Made by a program: the position numbers and the translations under genes. Positions 8,755 through 17,886 of a stretch of DNA of 64,000 bases are shown one piece after another. Position 1 is the stretch's first letter, and each line of letters opens with the position of its first letter. A model generated the notes under the pieces. It worked only from the letters and a program-made list of their open reading frames with translations, was not told the origin of the DNA and searched no databases. The DNA comes from Campylobacter concisus. Its GTDB lineage: Bacteria > Campylobacterota > Campylobacteria > Campylobacterales > Campylobacteraceae. The stretch is from assembly GCF_003048405.1 (NCBI RefSeq), contig NZ_PIQS01000001.1:124001-188000 (forward strand). Direction: 5' to 3'.

Positions 8755-9900
8755 GTGAAAATCCTAAAATTTCTATTTTTGCTTCCGTTTCTAGCGATCG
8801 GTGCGCAAGCTCTAGAGCCAAAAGTCGTAATGAAGCCCGAAGCGAGCCTAAAAAACGGGCTTTACTACGTAAAAGGTAAGCCCTACGACGGCACGCTTAA
8901 GATGCTTCGATACAGCGTAGAGGACCTATATGACGTAAATGCGATGGGCATGGTCTATCCGAGGCTAAAACCGCTACCGCCCACGCTTATACGCGAGATA
9001 GACGTGCAGGGCGGCACGGCGGTGCGATATAGAGACTATTTTGACGGCAGAGACAAGCCCTCAAACGAATACCAGCTAAAAAACGGCGTCCGCGAGGGCA
9101 CGGCTAAGCACTACCATGCAGATAGCGGCGCGCTAATGGGCGAGAGCGAATACAAAAATGACGTCCGCGATGGGCGCTACCGCCGCTACTACTTTGACGA
9201 GGGCGGCGCGTTAAAGCAGGAGGGCTTTTTCAAGGCGGACAAGCGAGAGGGCGTTTTCACCGACTATTACGTTAGCGGCGAGGTTAGCGCGCGCAGCCCG
9301 TACGCGGGCGGGCTACGAAACGGCGAGGACGTAGACTACTACAAAAGCGGCAAAATCCGCGGCAAGCGAACGTATAAGAACGACAAGCGAGAGGGCGCAG
9401 AGACGTGGTACTACGAAAGCGGCGCCGTGGAGGAGACGGGCGAATATAAAAATGACCGCAAAAACGGCGTTTGGAAGCGATTTTACGAAAACGGCAAAAC
9501 GCGCGTGGTAGAAAATTATAAAGACGGCGAAAAGGACGGCGTCGCGCGCGAATACTACGGGGGCGGCAAGCTCAGAGGCGAATACGAGTATAAAGACGGC
9601 CGCCAAACGGGTGTGGGGCTGGACTACTACGAGAGCGGGGCGCTGGCTGCAAAGGTAATGTTTAAAAACGGGCGCTATCACGGACTGTACGAGGAGTATC
9701 ACGAAAACAGCAAGCTAAAAGCCAAAGTGATATTTGAGGACGGGCTGGAGGTCGGCGAGGCGCACCACTACTACGCAAACGGCAAACTCGAAGCCGAGGG
9801 GGAGTTTGAGCGCGGTAGGCTCGTGCGTGCCAAAAAATACGACGAAGCAGGTAAGCTAATCAGCGACAAGTCCGATAAAAATGGACTGCCGAGGGAGTAA
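8755..9900 (+). CDS. Exported MORN_2/YwqK-type repeat protein
   Basis: 381 residues from a GTG start (GGG ribosome binding site 6 bases upstream). A signal peptide of about 19 residues ends at AIGAQA. From about residue 100 the chain is built of some eleven repeats of about 23 residues with the pattern Y.NG...G....YY.SG.L, the MORN_2 form. Annotation pipelines often label such proteins YwqK-family antitoxin; no toxin gene is adjacent, so that name should not be read as function. The signal peptide suggests a periplasmic or surface location. Codon use is G+C-rich like nifJ. Stand-alone gene, divergent from the pentapeptide-repeat gene. Confidence 0.8.
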   Translation: MKILKFLFLLPFLAIGAQALEPKVVMKPEASLKNGLYYVKGKPYDGTLKMLRYSVEDLYDVNAMGMVYPRLKPLPPTLIREIDVQGGTAVRYRDYFDGRDKPSNEYQLKNGVREGTAKHYHADSGALMGESEYKNDVRDGRYRRYYFDEGGALKQEGFFKADKREGVFTDYYVSGEVSARSPYAGGLRNGEDVDYYKSGKIRGKRTYKNDKREGAETWYYESGAVEETGEYKNDRKNGVWKRFYENGKTRVVENYKDGEKDGVAREYYGGGKLRGEYEYKDGRQTGVGLDYYESGALAAKVMFKNGRYHGLYEEYHENSKLKAKVIFEDGLEVGEAHHYYANGKLEAEGEFERGRLVRAKKYDEAGKLISDKSDKNGLPRE

Positions 9901-10224
9901 ATACTAAAATAAGTTGCTACTGGCATCATTTGAATTTTTACCAAACCAAATATTTACGTCCTTTTGTATTTTACATATTTTAATTAGCTTTAAATCACAC
10001 TACAATAGTCGTACCTAACATTAAAATTTTTATATTTACCTTTTACATCTTAGTCATAAAAGTAGCAATCTAATCTATAAAATTAATAATATTTTTATAA
10101 ATAAAAGCGAAATTTCAATATAACAAGTAGTATAATTGCAAGCATATAAATATTATTTTTTATATTTTAAGCGTATTTTTGATTTTTGTATTCTGGTTTT
10201 TAAATATCTTAATAAGGAGCAAAA
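9901..10224. other. A+T-rich intergenic region upstream of dcuC
   Basis: 324 bases with no supported gene. It holds a TATAAT at 10131-10136 that is a plausible -10 box for dcuC, giving a leader of about 85 bases, and an AAGGAG ribosome binding site at about 10213-10218. I see no strong hairpin after the MORN-type gene. Confidence 0.5.
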
Positions 10225-11619
10225 ATGCATACTCTTGGTCTAATCATAGCCTTACTTACGCTTTTTGTTGTAGGCTGGGCGATTTTAAAAGGCAAATACG
10301 CCACTTTCGTGCTTTTACTCTCTGGCGTTATCATGCTTGTCTCTTCGGTCATTCTTGATACGGGAAAATTTTTACCAGAAAAGGTAAATAGCACTGGAAA
10401 TTCCTTACTGGATGTAGTTGAGTTTATCCGCTATATGCTCTCAAATAATTTTTCGCAACTTGGACTTTTGATCATGTTAATGGTCGGTTTTGCAAGTTAT
10501 ATGACTCATATCGGAGCAAATCAAGCCTTTGTAGGCATCGCCACAAAAAGGTTTAAAGCCATAAAAAGCCCATATTTTATGATATTCATAGCTTTTTGCG
10601 TAGCAAAACTTATAAGCATGGTAATAACCAGTGCGGTTGGACTTGGCGTGCTTTGTCTTGCACTTCTTGGACCAGTTCTTATATCACTAGGACTAAATAA
10701 ACTAAGCGTTGGTAGTATTTGTGCGATGAGTGGAGCTAGCTCAATGGTGCTTCTTGGCTCATCGACAGCTGCTGCTGCAAAAGCAACTGAACTTGAGGTG
10801 CTTGATTATGTTTTTATCTATAAAATTCCAGCGGCTCTTCCAACTGTACTCGTGATCGGCATTGCATTAGTTCTTTGGAATAGATACTTAGACAAAAAAG
10901 AAGGTTGGGTTTGTAGTGAGCATATAGGAGAGAGCATTAGTTTTGACGATAAGGTAGATGTTCCAAAAGAGCAAGCACCTATGATCTATGCTCTTTTACC
11001 ATTTTTACCGATGATTTTAGTAGTAGTTTTTTCGCCATATTGCTTAAAAACTATAAAACTAAACATATCAAGCGTCATAATCCTTTCTATGATAATTGCT
11101 ATGGTTTTTGAAGCATTTAGGCATAAATTTAGCTTTGAAAAGCTTGGCGAAGGGCTAAAAGTATTTTTTAATGCCATGGCAAAAAGCTTAAGCGGTGTTG
11201 TTATGCTAGTTGTGGCAGCTGGTATATTTGCTGAAGGCTTTAAAGCTCTTGGTATGCTTGATGCTATTGTAAATTTGGCAAAAAGCATAGGTTTTGGAGG
11301 GCTTGGCATGTCTATACTTTTTGTATTTATAACAACCATTGTTACAATCATAGCTGGCTCAAATGGTGCAAGCTTTTATCCACTTTTAAACATGGTACCA
11401 AATATAGCTAAGAGCTTAAATATCAACTCTGTTATGCTAGTGCTTCCTATGCATCAAGCCTCCACAATAGCTAGACCACTTTCACCTGTCTCTGGCGTAG
11501 TGGTAGCCATTTCAGGTATGCTTCACATTAGCCCGCTCTCGCTCATTAAAAGATGTAGCGTGCCAGCTATTTTAGGTCTTATAAGCCACCATATATTTGT
11601 ATTTTTACTATCATTTTAA
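10225..11619 (+). CDS. dcuC: Anaerobic C4-dicarboxylate transporter, DcuC family
   Basis: 464 residues with 12 or so hydrophobic segments and the DcuC-family pattern, including the conserved GASSMVLLGSSTAAAAKATE stretch at about residues 171-190 and GSNGASFYPLLNMVP near 380. DcuC proteins carry succinate efflux or fumarate/succinate exchange during anaerobic growth, which suits a fumarate-respiring Campylobacter. AAGGAG ribosome binding site. The pepF gene follows after 9 bases, so the two are probably one transcript. Confidence 0.9.
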   Translation: MHTLGLIIALLTLFVVGWAILKGKYATFVLLLSGVIMLVSSVILDTGKFLPEKVNSTGNSLLDVVEFIRYMLSNNFSQLGLLIMLMVGFASYMTHIGANQAFVGIATKRFKAIKSPYFMIFIAFCVAKLISMVITSAVGLGVLCLALLGPVLISLGLNKLSVGSICAMSGASSMVLLGSSTAAAAKATELEVLDYVFIYKIPAALPTVLVIGIALVLWNRYLDKKEGWVCSEHIGESISFDDKVDVPKEQAPMIYALLPFLPMILVVVFSPYCLKTIKLNISSVIILSMIIAMVFEAFRHKFSFEKLGEGLKVFFNAMAKSLSGVVMLVVAAGIFAEGFKALGMLDAIVNLAKSIGFGGLGMSILFVFITTIVTIIAGSNGASFYPLLNMVPNIAKSLNINSVMLVLPMHQASTIARPLSPVSGVVVAISGMLHISPLSLIKRCSVPAILGLISHHIFVFLLSF

Positions 11620-11628
11620 GGAGAAAAT

Positions 11629-13356
11629 ATGAGATGGAGCTTTGATGATTCTTATGTAGATTTTGATAGCGAAATTTTTACCTCATCGTTTGAAAATCTA
11701 AAAGCACAAAATGAAAATTTGGTTAAATTTTTAAACAATAGCGAGCTTACCAAAGCTATCATCTCATACGAAGAAGCATACAAAGAAGCAGCTAGCCTAC
11801 TCGCATTTTGTCGTTGTAAAAGTAGCGATAATACAAAAGATGAGCTAGCTAGTAAATTTGAGCTAAAAATAAAAGAGCAAAAAGCTAAACTTGATACGGC
11901 AAAGGAGATACTTTTTGATAAATTTGATAGCCTAAAAAGTGATGATAAAATTTTTCAAAGCACTCAATTTAAACATATAAAATTTCTATATTTAGAACAT
12001 AAAAATAGCAAGAGCAAAATACGAAAAAAGAGTGAAAGATATTTTTTTGCAAATTTAGCGCTCACAAATTTTTTTCCACTTTTTGCAAATTTTAGACATC
12101 TAAATAATTTAATAAATATCTCTGCTACCAATAAAAATGCAAATACACAAAGCTATAATCTTGCAAAATGTATGGGTATATTAAAAGGATCAGATGATGA
12201 AATTTTACGCAAAAATGTGTTTGATGCTCTGAGTTCTCACTATGATAAATTTTCCGATCTTTATCTTGATATCTTAAATATGCTTCATGGATTTAGACTG
12301 GCTAAATTTAAGGCAGCAAAAGTTGATTTTTTAACTCCAAGCCTTGAAGAAAATAAAATGAGCCTTGACACTTTAAACGCCATGCAAGAAGCCATTAGCA
12401 AAAGAGTTGAAAAAATAAGAGAATGCGTAAGAGTAAGAGCTAGTTTTTTAGGTGGCAAAAGTATGAGAAGTTGCGATCTTTTGGCACCTTATCCACTTAG
12501 CAAGCACAGTGAAATTTCTCATGACGAGGCTATTAAAATCATCAAAAAAGCATTAAAACCACTGGGTGAAGATAGTTTTATCAAGCTTATGATAGACAAA
12601 CACTGGATAGAAAGCGATGTACGAGAAAATAAAGCTGGCGGAGCATTTTTTGTGAGTTTGCCAAAATTTAAGCAACCAAGAATTTTTACCACCTACATGA
12701 ATACTCTTTCACACTTAATCCAGCAAGCTCATGAGCTTGGGCATGCTTGGCACTACTACTTGATGCGTGATCTTCCAGTTTTAAGTGCAAATTTTCCAAT
12801 GAGCTTAGCCGAGAGTGCGAGTACATTTAATGAAACTCTTTTACGAAATGAACTAAAAAAAGATGACTCACTTAGGGTAGAAATTTTATGGCAGGAGCTA
12901 AAAAGCGCTGCAAATTTTTTACTTCATATAAGCGTTAGATACGAGTTTGAGACTGGTTTTATAAAGCTGCGACAAAAAGGTCAAGTCAGCAAAAAAGACG
13001 CAAGCGATCTTTTAAAACAAGCTTGGGATAAATTTTATAAAGATAGCACGAGCGATGTTGAAGAATTTTTGCCATATTTTAAACCACATTTTTATAAAAC
13101 AGATAATTATATCTACAACTACCCTTATAGTGTCGGCTATTTGCTATCACAATTCTTTCTAAGTGAGTTTAAAAAAGACGAAGTAAAATTTTGCAAAATT
13201 TATAAACAATTTTTAATAGAGTGTGGCACAAAAAGCGTGGAAGAGCTAATGAAAAAACACTTTAAAAAAGATACGACAAAGTGTGAATTTTGGCTGATTG
13301 GCATAGATGAAGCACTAAAAAATTTAGATGAGTTTAAAAAGGTAGTGGCTGTATAA
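11629..13356 (+). CDS. pepF: M3-family oligoendopeptidase F
   Basis: 575 residues, the normal length for PepF. The zinc site HELGH starts at H368 (AHELGHAWHYYL), with the third ligand expected in the downstream ESASTFNETL helix. The enzyme cleaves short peptides in the cytoplasm. AAGGAG ribosome binding site 5 bases before ATG; separated by 9 bases from dcuC, so likely co-transcribed, though a functional link is not obvious. It ends 9 bases before the convergent YrdC-like gene. Confidence 0.93.
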   Translation: MRWSFDDSYVDFDSEIFTSSFENLKAQNENLVKFLNNSELTKAIISYEEAYKEAASLLAFCRCKSSDNTKDELASKFELKIKEQKAKLDTAKEILFDKFDSLKSDDKIFQSTQFKHIKFLYLEHKNSKSKIRKKSERYFFANLALTNFFPLFANFRHLNNLINISATNKNANTQSYNLAKCMGILKGSDDEILRKNVFDALSSHYDKFSDLYLDILNMLHGFRLAKFKAAKVDFLTPSLEENKMSLDTLNAMQEAISKRVEKIRECVRVRASFLGGKSMRSCDLLAPYPLSKHSEISHDEAIKIIKKALKPLGEDSFIKLMIDKHWIESDVRENKAGGAFFVSLPKFKQPRIFTTYMNTLSHLIQQAHELGHAWHYYLMRDLPVLSANFPMSLAESASTFNETLLRNELKKDDSLRVEILWQELKSAANFLLHISVRYEFETGFIKLRQKGQVSKKDASDLLKQAWDKFYKDSTSDVEEFLPYFKPHFYKTDNYIYNYPYSVGYLLSQFFLSEFKKDEVKFCKIYKQFLIECGTKSVEELMKKHFKKDTTKCEFWLIGIDEALKNLDEFKKVVAV

Positions 13357-13365
13357 ATTCACTAG

Positions 13366-13788
13366 TTATCTTAAACGTTTTATTTTTTTTGGAGAAATTT
13401 TATAAATTTTTGATGGAGCATCTTCGAAAAAATGATCATCTACTATTTCATCAGCCACGCTCATAGCCCAAGCTTCATTAAAATTTTGCCCATTTTTGTT
13501 CGCACTGCTTGAATAAAGCCAGTCAAATTTAGCTAAAAATTTTTCGTGCTCGCACTCTTTTACGACTCTAATAGCCTTTAAATTTGGATACAAAAATGTG
13601 GCTTTTCTTGAATGGCGTATAAAATTTTTATATTTTTTTGGCACTCTAACAAGCTCATTTAAAACGCTAAATTTTGCCGTCGTGATAAGGCAAGGTTTAT
13701 TCTCATCACGCATTTTGGCCTTATTTATCTCTTTATAATCTTTACTCAAAAAGCCAGCTGTCGTATCGGTTTGTGCTAGAAATATCAT
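13366..13788 (-). CDS. Sua5/YciO/YrdC-like protein
   Basis: 140 residues from the ATG at 13788 (MIFLAQTDTTAGFLSKD), which overlaps the stop of the upstream DMT transporter gene as ATGA; a longer in-frame extension inside that gene is not credible. The N-terminal QTDTTAGF motif and the later SSANKNG motif resemble the substrate-binding loop of YrdC/Sua5 domains, which make threonylcarbamoyl-AMP for tRNA t6A. It is much shorter than full Sua5 or TsaC proteins, so it may be a divergent paralogue rather than the t6A enzyme. Basic C-terminus (KISPKKIKRLR). Confidence 0.7.
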   Translation of the reverse strand: MIFLAQTDTTAGFLSKDYKEINKAKMRDENKPCLITTAKFSVLNELVRVPKKYKNFIRHSRKATFLYPNLKAIRVVKECEHEKFLAKFDWLYSSSANKNGQNFNEAWAMSVADEIVDDHFFEDAPSKIYKISPKKIKRLR

Positions 13789-14672
13789 AATTTTTCTCTT
13801 TTTGATAGTAAAAATATACAAGAGATTATTAGAGCAAATCCTAAAAAATCCCAAAATACAAATTTTGTCCCAAGCCAAAAGTAGCCAAAAAATGCTGCAC
13901 TTAGTGGTTCTATGCAGGCTAATAAACTAGCTTTTGCTGCGCCTATGAGCTTAACACCTATCATATAAAAGCTAAATGCAAAAATGGTGCCAAGCGTAAT
14001 AACAGCAATAAATGCAAGCCATTGATTTATACCATTAAGCCCAGCAAAATCCCAAACTCTCATATAGCAAGCAAGCACTATTCCGCCCATAACCATGCCC
14101 CAGCCAAGCGTGAGAGTGACTGAATATTTAGCATTTAGCCTTGCTGGAGCAAGATTATAAACACAAACACAAATGGCACTCACCAAGCACCAGAACAAGG
14201 CCTTTGGCGAGATTACAAGAGATGAAATTTGAGCATGTGTGCTTAGGAAAAATACGCCAAGCATAGCTAAAAATAGAGCTAAAATTTCAAGTTTTCTTGG
14301 GGTGCGTTTTTCTTTTATGCAAATGACCATTAAAATTAAAGCAGGAGCAGTGTATTGAATAACAGTCGCAACTGCGGCATTTGAAAGCTCAATGGAGTAA
14401 AAATAAGCGTACTGCGTCATCATAAGCCCAAGCAGAGCATAGACTAAAAACTCGCCAAGGAGCTTTATATCTTTAATCGGAGCAAAAACGGTACTTGGTT
14501 CTTTAAAAGCATAAAAAATCACAATAACAATGCCAGCTAACATCAGTCTATATGGCACCAAAAAATCAGAATTTATACCAAGTGAAAATAGATACTGCCC
14601 ACAACCCCCACTAAATCCCCAAAGGATACCGCCAACTAAAGTAAGGAGTATCCCAAGACGATGAGTATTCAT
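13785..14672 (-). CDS. EamA/DMT-superfamily transporter
   Basis: 295 residues with ten hydrophobic segments in two EamA halves; the first begins LVGGILWGFSGGCGQYLF and the second around ALFWCLVSAICVCVYNLAP. Such proteins export or import amino acids and other metabolites; no substrate can be read from sequence. The stop overlaps the start of the YrdC-like gene, and the gene begins 5 bases after the DUF799 lipoprotein gene on the same strand, so it may form the tail of the lipoprotein operon. Confidence 0.88.
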   Translation of the reverse strand: MNTHRLGILLTLVGGILWGFSGGCGQYLFSLGINSDFLVPYRLMLAGIVIVIFYAFKEPSTVFAPIKDIKLLGEFLVYALLGLMMTQYAYFYSIELSNAAVATVIQYTAPALILMVICIKEKRTPRKLEILALFLAMLGVFFLSTHAQISSLVISPKALFWCLVSAICVCVYNLAPARLNAKYSVTLTLGWGMVMGGIVLACYMRVWDFAGLNGINQWLAFIAVITLGTIFAFSFYMIGVKLIGAAKASLLACIEPLSAAFFGYFWLGTKFVFWDFLGFALIISCIFLLSKREKL

Positions 14673-14677
14673 TAAAT

Positions 14678-15355
14678 TTATCTATCTTTATGAAGCTGTG
14701 CATCTTTGCCATAATGCGGCGAATATGGTCCATAAAGTATACAGTTATGACAATCTCTTGAAAATAAATAAGCATCTGCCATCACTGCTAGATCGTATGA
14801 TCTATCTGAGATGGTATTTGCCACCTGTGAGATGACAGCTGAGACTAACATGCCAAGTAGGCTACTTTGACCGCTGCTGCTATCTTCTGCTGCTATGGCA
14901 CTGCCTTGCCAAAGAGTAGCGCCACTTTTTATATCGATAAGCTTTGCTTCAAGAATGACCTTTGTTGAGCTTGAGATGACCGCATAGCTCGTACCATAAT
15001 CTTTTATGTTTATGTAAAGTACACTATCGGCATGAAAAATTTTATCAAGCTTATTTAGTGGCACTGCTGCGATCTCGCTTGGCTCGGTTATGCCATTTAG
15101 CTTAAAGGTATCATTTACAAGAGCTACTGGAAATACGTAGTATCCCGCCTCACTTAATGGTGCGACTGTATTTGCTAAAACTGCAGCTGGGCCAGAAATT
15201 TCTGTGCTATCGTTTGTTGGCATAAGCACTAAGATAGAGTGAGGTCTTTTTTGTAAAAATTCTGAGTAGTCGTATGGCTCAGGCTCTTTTATAGAGCAGC
15301 CCGTAAAAAATACTGCTAAAAATGCAAAGGCTATAAATTTCAGGCTATTTTTCAT
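14678..15355 (-). CDS. DUF799 (GNA1162-like) lipoprotein
   Basis: 225 residues with a lipoprotein signal ending in the lipobox FTGC (Cys20). The body (HSILVLMPTNDSTEISGPAA, then ADSVLYINIKDYGTSYAVISS and GATLWQGSA) fits DUF799, known from the Neisseria lipoprotein GNA1162. It starts inside the 3' end of the DUF4810 gene (11-base overlap), so translation is probably coupled. With CsgG-like and DUF4810 partners it likely forms an outer-membrane-associated complex; the function is unknown. The Cys/His-rich tail (DCHNCILYGPYSPHYGK) is notable. Confidence 0.88.
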   Translation of the reverse strand: MKNSLKFIAFAFLAVFFTGCSIKEPEPYDYSEFLQKRPHSILVLMPTNDSTEISGPAAVLANTVAPLSEAGYYVFPVALVNDTFKLNGITEPSEIAAVPLNKLDKIFHADSVLYINIKDYGTSYAVISSSTKVILEAKLIDIKSGATLWQGSAIAAEDSSSGQSSLLGMLVSAVISQVANTISDRSYDLAVMADAYLFSRDCHNCILYGPYSPHYGKDAQLHKDR

Positions 15356-15749
15356 TATTTGCCTCCTCTTTTTGCTCTACTTTTTTTGGAGTCAAATTTT
15401 TAGAGCCTTTGATGAAATTTATATACTCCCTTGACTCTGGGAAATTCTCTACTTCTTTGTCAAAATTTGCATTTGCAGCGCCTAAATTCCCATTATTTAG
15501 GTATAAAAGTCCAAGGTGCGCATAAAGCCCTGGCGCAACCTTGTATCCTTTTTGTATAGATGTCTGGACCAAATTTTCTAAGTGTGAAATTTGCTCGTTT
15601 GTATCGCCCTCTTCATTTAGGTAGCTATATAGCGAGCTACTATATGATCCGTCCCAATAATAAAGTGATCTTGGGCCGTTTGAATGACCGCAACCCGATA
15701 AAAATAGCACAAAAAGCCCAAGGCTTGCAAGCCCTATTTTACTTGCCAT
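15345..15749 (-). CDS. DUF4810 lipoprotein
   Basis: 134 residues with a lipoprotein signal and lipobox LSGC (Cys20). The mature part has the LYYWDGSYSSSLYSYLNE segment typical of DUF4810 and a short TPR-like helix pair (APGLYAHLGLLYLNNGNLGAANANFDKE, split here as two helices). It overlaps the CsgG-like gene by 16 bases and the DUF799 gene by 11 bases. This gene order recurs in other Gram-negative bacteria. Exact role unknown. Confidence 0.87.
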   Translation of the reverse strand: MASKIGLASLGLFVLFLSGCGHSNGPRSLYYWDGSYSSSLYSYLNEEGDTNEQISHLENLVQTSIQKGYKVAPGLYAHLGLLYLNNGNLGAANANFDKEVENFPESREYINFIKGSKNLTPKKVEQKEEANNEK

Positions 15750-16402
15750 GCTCCGCTTTCTATACCATTTACTAGATTATTTACCGCTTCAATAATAGCT
15801 AGACTTAAAACCTTGCCATTTAGCGTAGAATCGTATCCTGCTGTACCGCCAAAACCGATGATCTCTCTGTTTGAAAGGGTGTATTCGCCAGCTCCGCTAA
15901 CTGAATAGACAACTTCTGCGGTTTTTGTATCAACAACGTTTAAATTTACCTTTGAGTAGGCAGTTTGTTGCTTGCCTTTACCAAGTATGCCAAATAGCTG
16001 GTGATCACCTGTTGTCTTACGACCAAACTCTGTCACATCACCAGTTATCACATATCGTGAGCCTTTTAAATTTTGAGCCTCTTTACTTAGCTCGCTCTCT
16101 TGTTTTATGACTTTCATATTTGATCTATCAAGCACTAAAAATCTGCCACTTTGCTGTAAATTTGTGATCAAAATGCTTTGAGCTTGGTTACCAAGCCTAT
16201 CCTCGCCATCAGCAAATACACCATTTTGGTAAGCTGATTGATTATTAAATCGACCTATCGAAACTGAAATTTTTTGGCCATTGTAAACTGTGCCGTAGCT
16301 TGCTACTTTTGGGGTCTCAACCACTCTTGAGCTCTCGCTCGCACATCCAGCAAAAAGTACTGCTGCCGTCAAAATCGTACTAAATTTAAATACACTTTTC
16401 AT
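15734..16402 (-). CDS. CsgG/HfaB-family lipoprotein
   Basis: 222 residues with lipobox FAGC (Cys19). The body has features of the CsgG fold: VSIGRFNNQSAYQNG, the SILITNLQQSGRFLVLDR helix-strand, and GSRYVITGDVTEFGRK. CsgG itself is the outer-membrane channel for curli, but no curli subunits are encoded here, and the nearby DUF4810 and DUF799 genes mark the different CsgG-like/GNA1162 cluster. It is the first gene of a tightly overlapping three-lipoprotein operon transcribed leftward. Confidence 0.87.
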   Translation of the reverse strand: MKSVFKFSTILTAAVLFAGCASESSRVVETPKVASYGTVYNGQKISVSIGRFNNQSAYQNGVFADGEDRLGNQAQSILITNLQQSGRFLVLDRSNMKVIKQESELSKEAQNLKGSRYVITGDVTEFGRKTTGDHQLFGILGKGKQQTAYSKVNLNVVDTKTAEVVYSVSGAGEYTLSNREIIGFGGTAGYDSTLNGKVLSLAIIEAVNNLVNGIESGAWQVK

Positions 16403-16449
16403 TTTTTATCCTTTGCGACAAAATCGTTTGTATATTACTAAATTTCTTT

Positions 16450-17808
16450 TTAAATAGCTTTAAATTTCATCCATGTGCCTTTTAAGTATCTAATCGTAAA
16501 AAACACCGCCTTTACAGCCCAGTCAGCAAACATTGCAAACCAAGTACCTATCATGCCAAGATCAAATGTGAGCGCAAAGACATAGGCCAATATGACTCTA
16601 CAAGCAAACATACAAACTAAATTTACAATCATCGGATATTTAGCGTCCCCTGCAGCACGAAAAACGATCGGATATGTGTAGGCAAGTGGCCAAATAAGAC
16701 ACATAGCGATACCGTGATACCAGACGATCTGTCTTGTTAAATTTATGGCTTCGCTTGAGAGATTATAAACAAGAAGCAATGGCTCAAGTAAAAACAAAAT
16801 CACAGCTGTGCTAAAAAGCTGGACAATATAGATACTTATCATCGACTTTCTTACGTAAAATTTAGCCTGAGCAAAGTCGTTTGCGCCGATGCATCTAGAC
16901 ACTACGACGCTTAGGCCTGTGCCTATCGCCATGCCAGGGAGTACTTGAAACATCACGATCGTCCCGCCCACGGCATTTGCAGCGATACTTGCTGTGCCAA
17001 AGAGTGAAACAAGACTCAAAACGATGATGCGACCCACATAAAACATCGAATTTTCAAAGCCATAAGGCACACCGATATTTAAAATTTTCTTGATGATCTC
17101 GTAGTCAAATTTATAGATAAAGCTCTTTCTTATGTGAAGTTTTAGCCTTATATCAAGAAGCAAATAGACTATAACAAAGCAAGCAAGCATCTTGGCTATA
17201 AGCGTACTGATGGCAATACCTAAAATACCAGTATGAAATGTGTAGATACTAATGGCAGTTAGAAGTACGTTTAATAAATTTGCAGCCGCCATAATATACA
17301 TAGGAAGCTTGGCATTTGACATTGTGCGAAAGATCGCCGCAGCTGCTGCATAGACAGCCAAAAATGGCGCAGAAATAGCTGAGAAAACAAGATAGTGACT
17401 AGCATCATGCCTTACTTGCTCTCCAATATTACCAAAGACATAATCTAGGATAATATCTTTTAAAACTATGATGACCGCTGCGATAAAAAGGGCAAAGATA
17501 AAACTAAACCAAACGAGCTGATTTGCTGTGATTTTGGCATTGCCACTTTGTTTATTACCAAGATACTGGCTAGCAACCACTGAGCCGCCAGTAGCGATGG
17601 CTGTAAAAATGCTGATAAAAAGTGCCATGACAAATTCCACAAGACTAATCGCACTTACAGCGCTTTCACTAACACTTGCCGCCATTAGAGAGTTTACAAG
17701 CCCTAGGCCATACTCTAAAAACTGCTCAACCGCAATAGGGAAAAATAGCTTCGCAAGGTCGGCATTTGAGAAAAATTTTGTATTTTGATCTTTGGTTTTG
17801 TTTACCAT
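16450..17808 (-). CDS. MATE-family efflux transporter
   Basis: 452 residues and twelve predicted membrane helices in two repeats, starting FFPIAVEQFLEYGLGLVNSL, a classic MATE N-terminus, with VASQYLGNKQ in the first half and GTGLSVVVSRCIGAND in the second. It would export cationic compounds or metabolites using Na+ or H+. It lies between the lipoprotein operon and accC on the same strand; a hairpin at 17847-17879 separates it from accC. Confidence 0.92.
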   Translation of the reverse strand: MVNKTKDQNTKFFSNADLAKLFFPIAVEQFLEYGLGLVNSLMAASVSESAVSAISLVEFVMALFISIFTAIATGGSVVASQYLGNKQSGNAKITANQLVWFSFIFALFIAAVIIVLKDIILDYVFGNIGEQVRHDASHYLVFSAISAPFLAVYAAAAAIFRTMSNAKLPMYIMAAANLLNVLLTAISIYTFHTGILGIAISTLIAKMLACFVIVYLLLDIRLKLHIRKSFIYKFDYEIIKKILNIGVPYGFENSMFYVGRIIVLSLVSLFGTASIAANAVGGTIVMFQVLPGMAIGTGLSVVVSRCIGANDFAQAKFYVRKSMISIYIVQLFSTAVILFLLEPLLLVYNLSSEAINLTRQIVWYHGIAMCLIWPLAYTYPIVFRAAGDAKYPMIVNLVCMFACRVILAYVFALTFDLGMIGTWFAMFADWAVKAVFFTIRYLKGTWMKFKAI

Positions 17809-17846
17809 GCTTCCCCTAAGATAAACTTAAAAATTTTAATATTTTT

Positions 17847-17879
17847 AAGCCAGGATCTGCTTTTTGCAAATCCTGACTT
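17847..17879 (-). terminator. Terminator hairpin after accC
   Basis: On the leftward strand the arm at 17870-17879 (AAGTCAGGAT) pairs with the arm at 17847-17856 (ATCCTGGCTT), one pair being G-U, and A/T-rich sequence follows. It begins 8 bases after the accC stop. Confidence 0.5.
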
Positions 17880-17886
17880 AAAAATT

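Noticed and set aside
9313..9702. 129-codon leftward frame opposite the MORN-type gene
   Set aside because: Mirror of the repeat codons on the other strand; repetitive composition and no start context.
8755..9900. Antitoxin of a toxin-antitoxin system
   Set aside because: Signal peptide present and no adjacent toxin-like gene; the label follows repeat similarity only.
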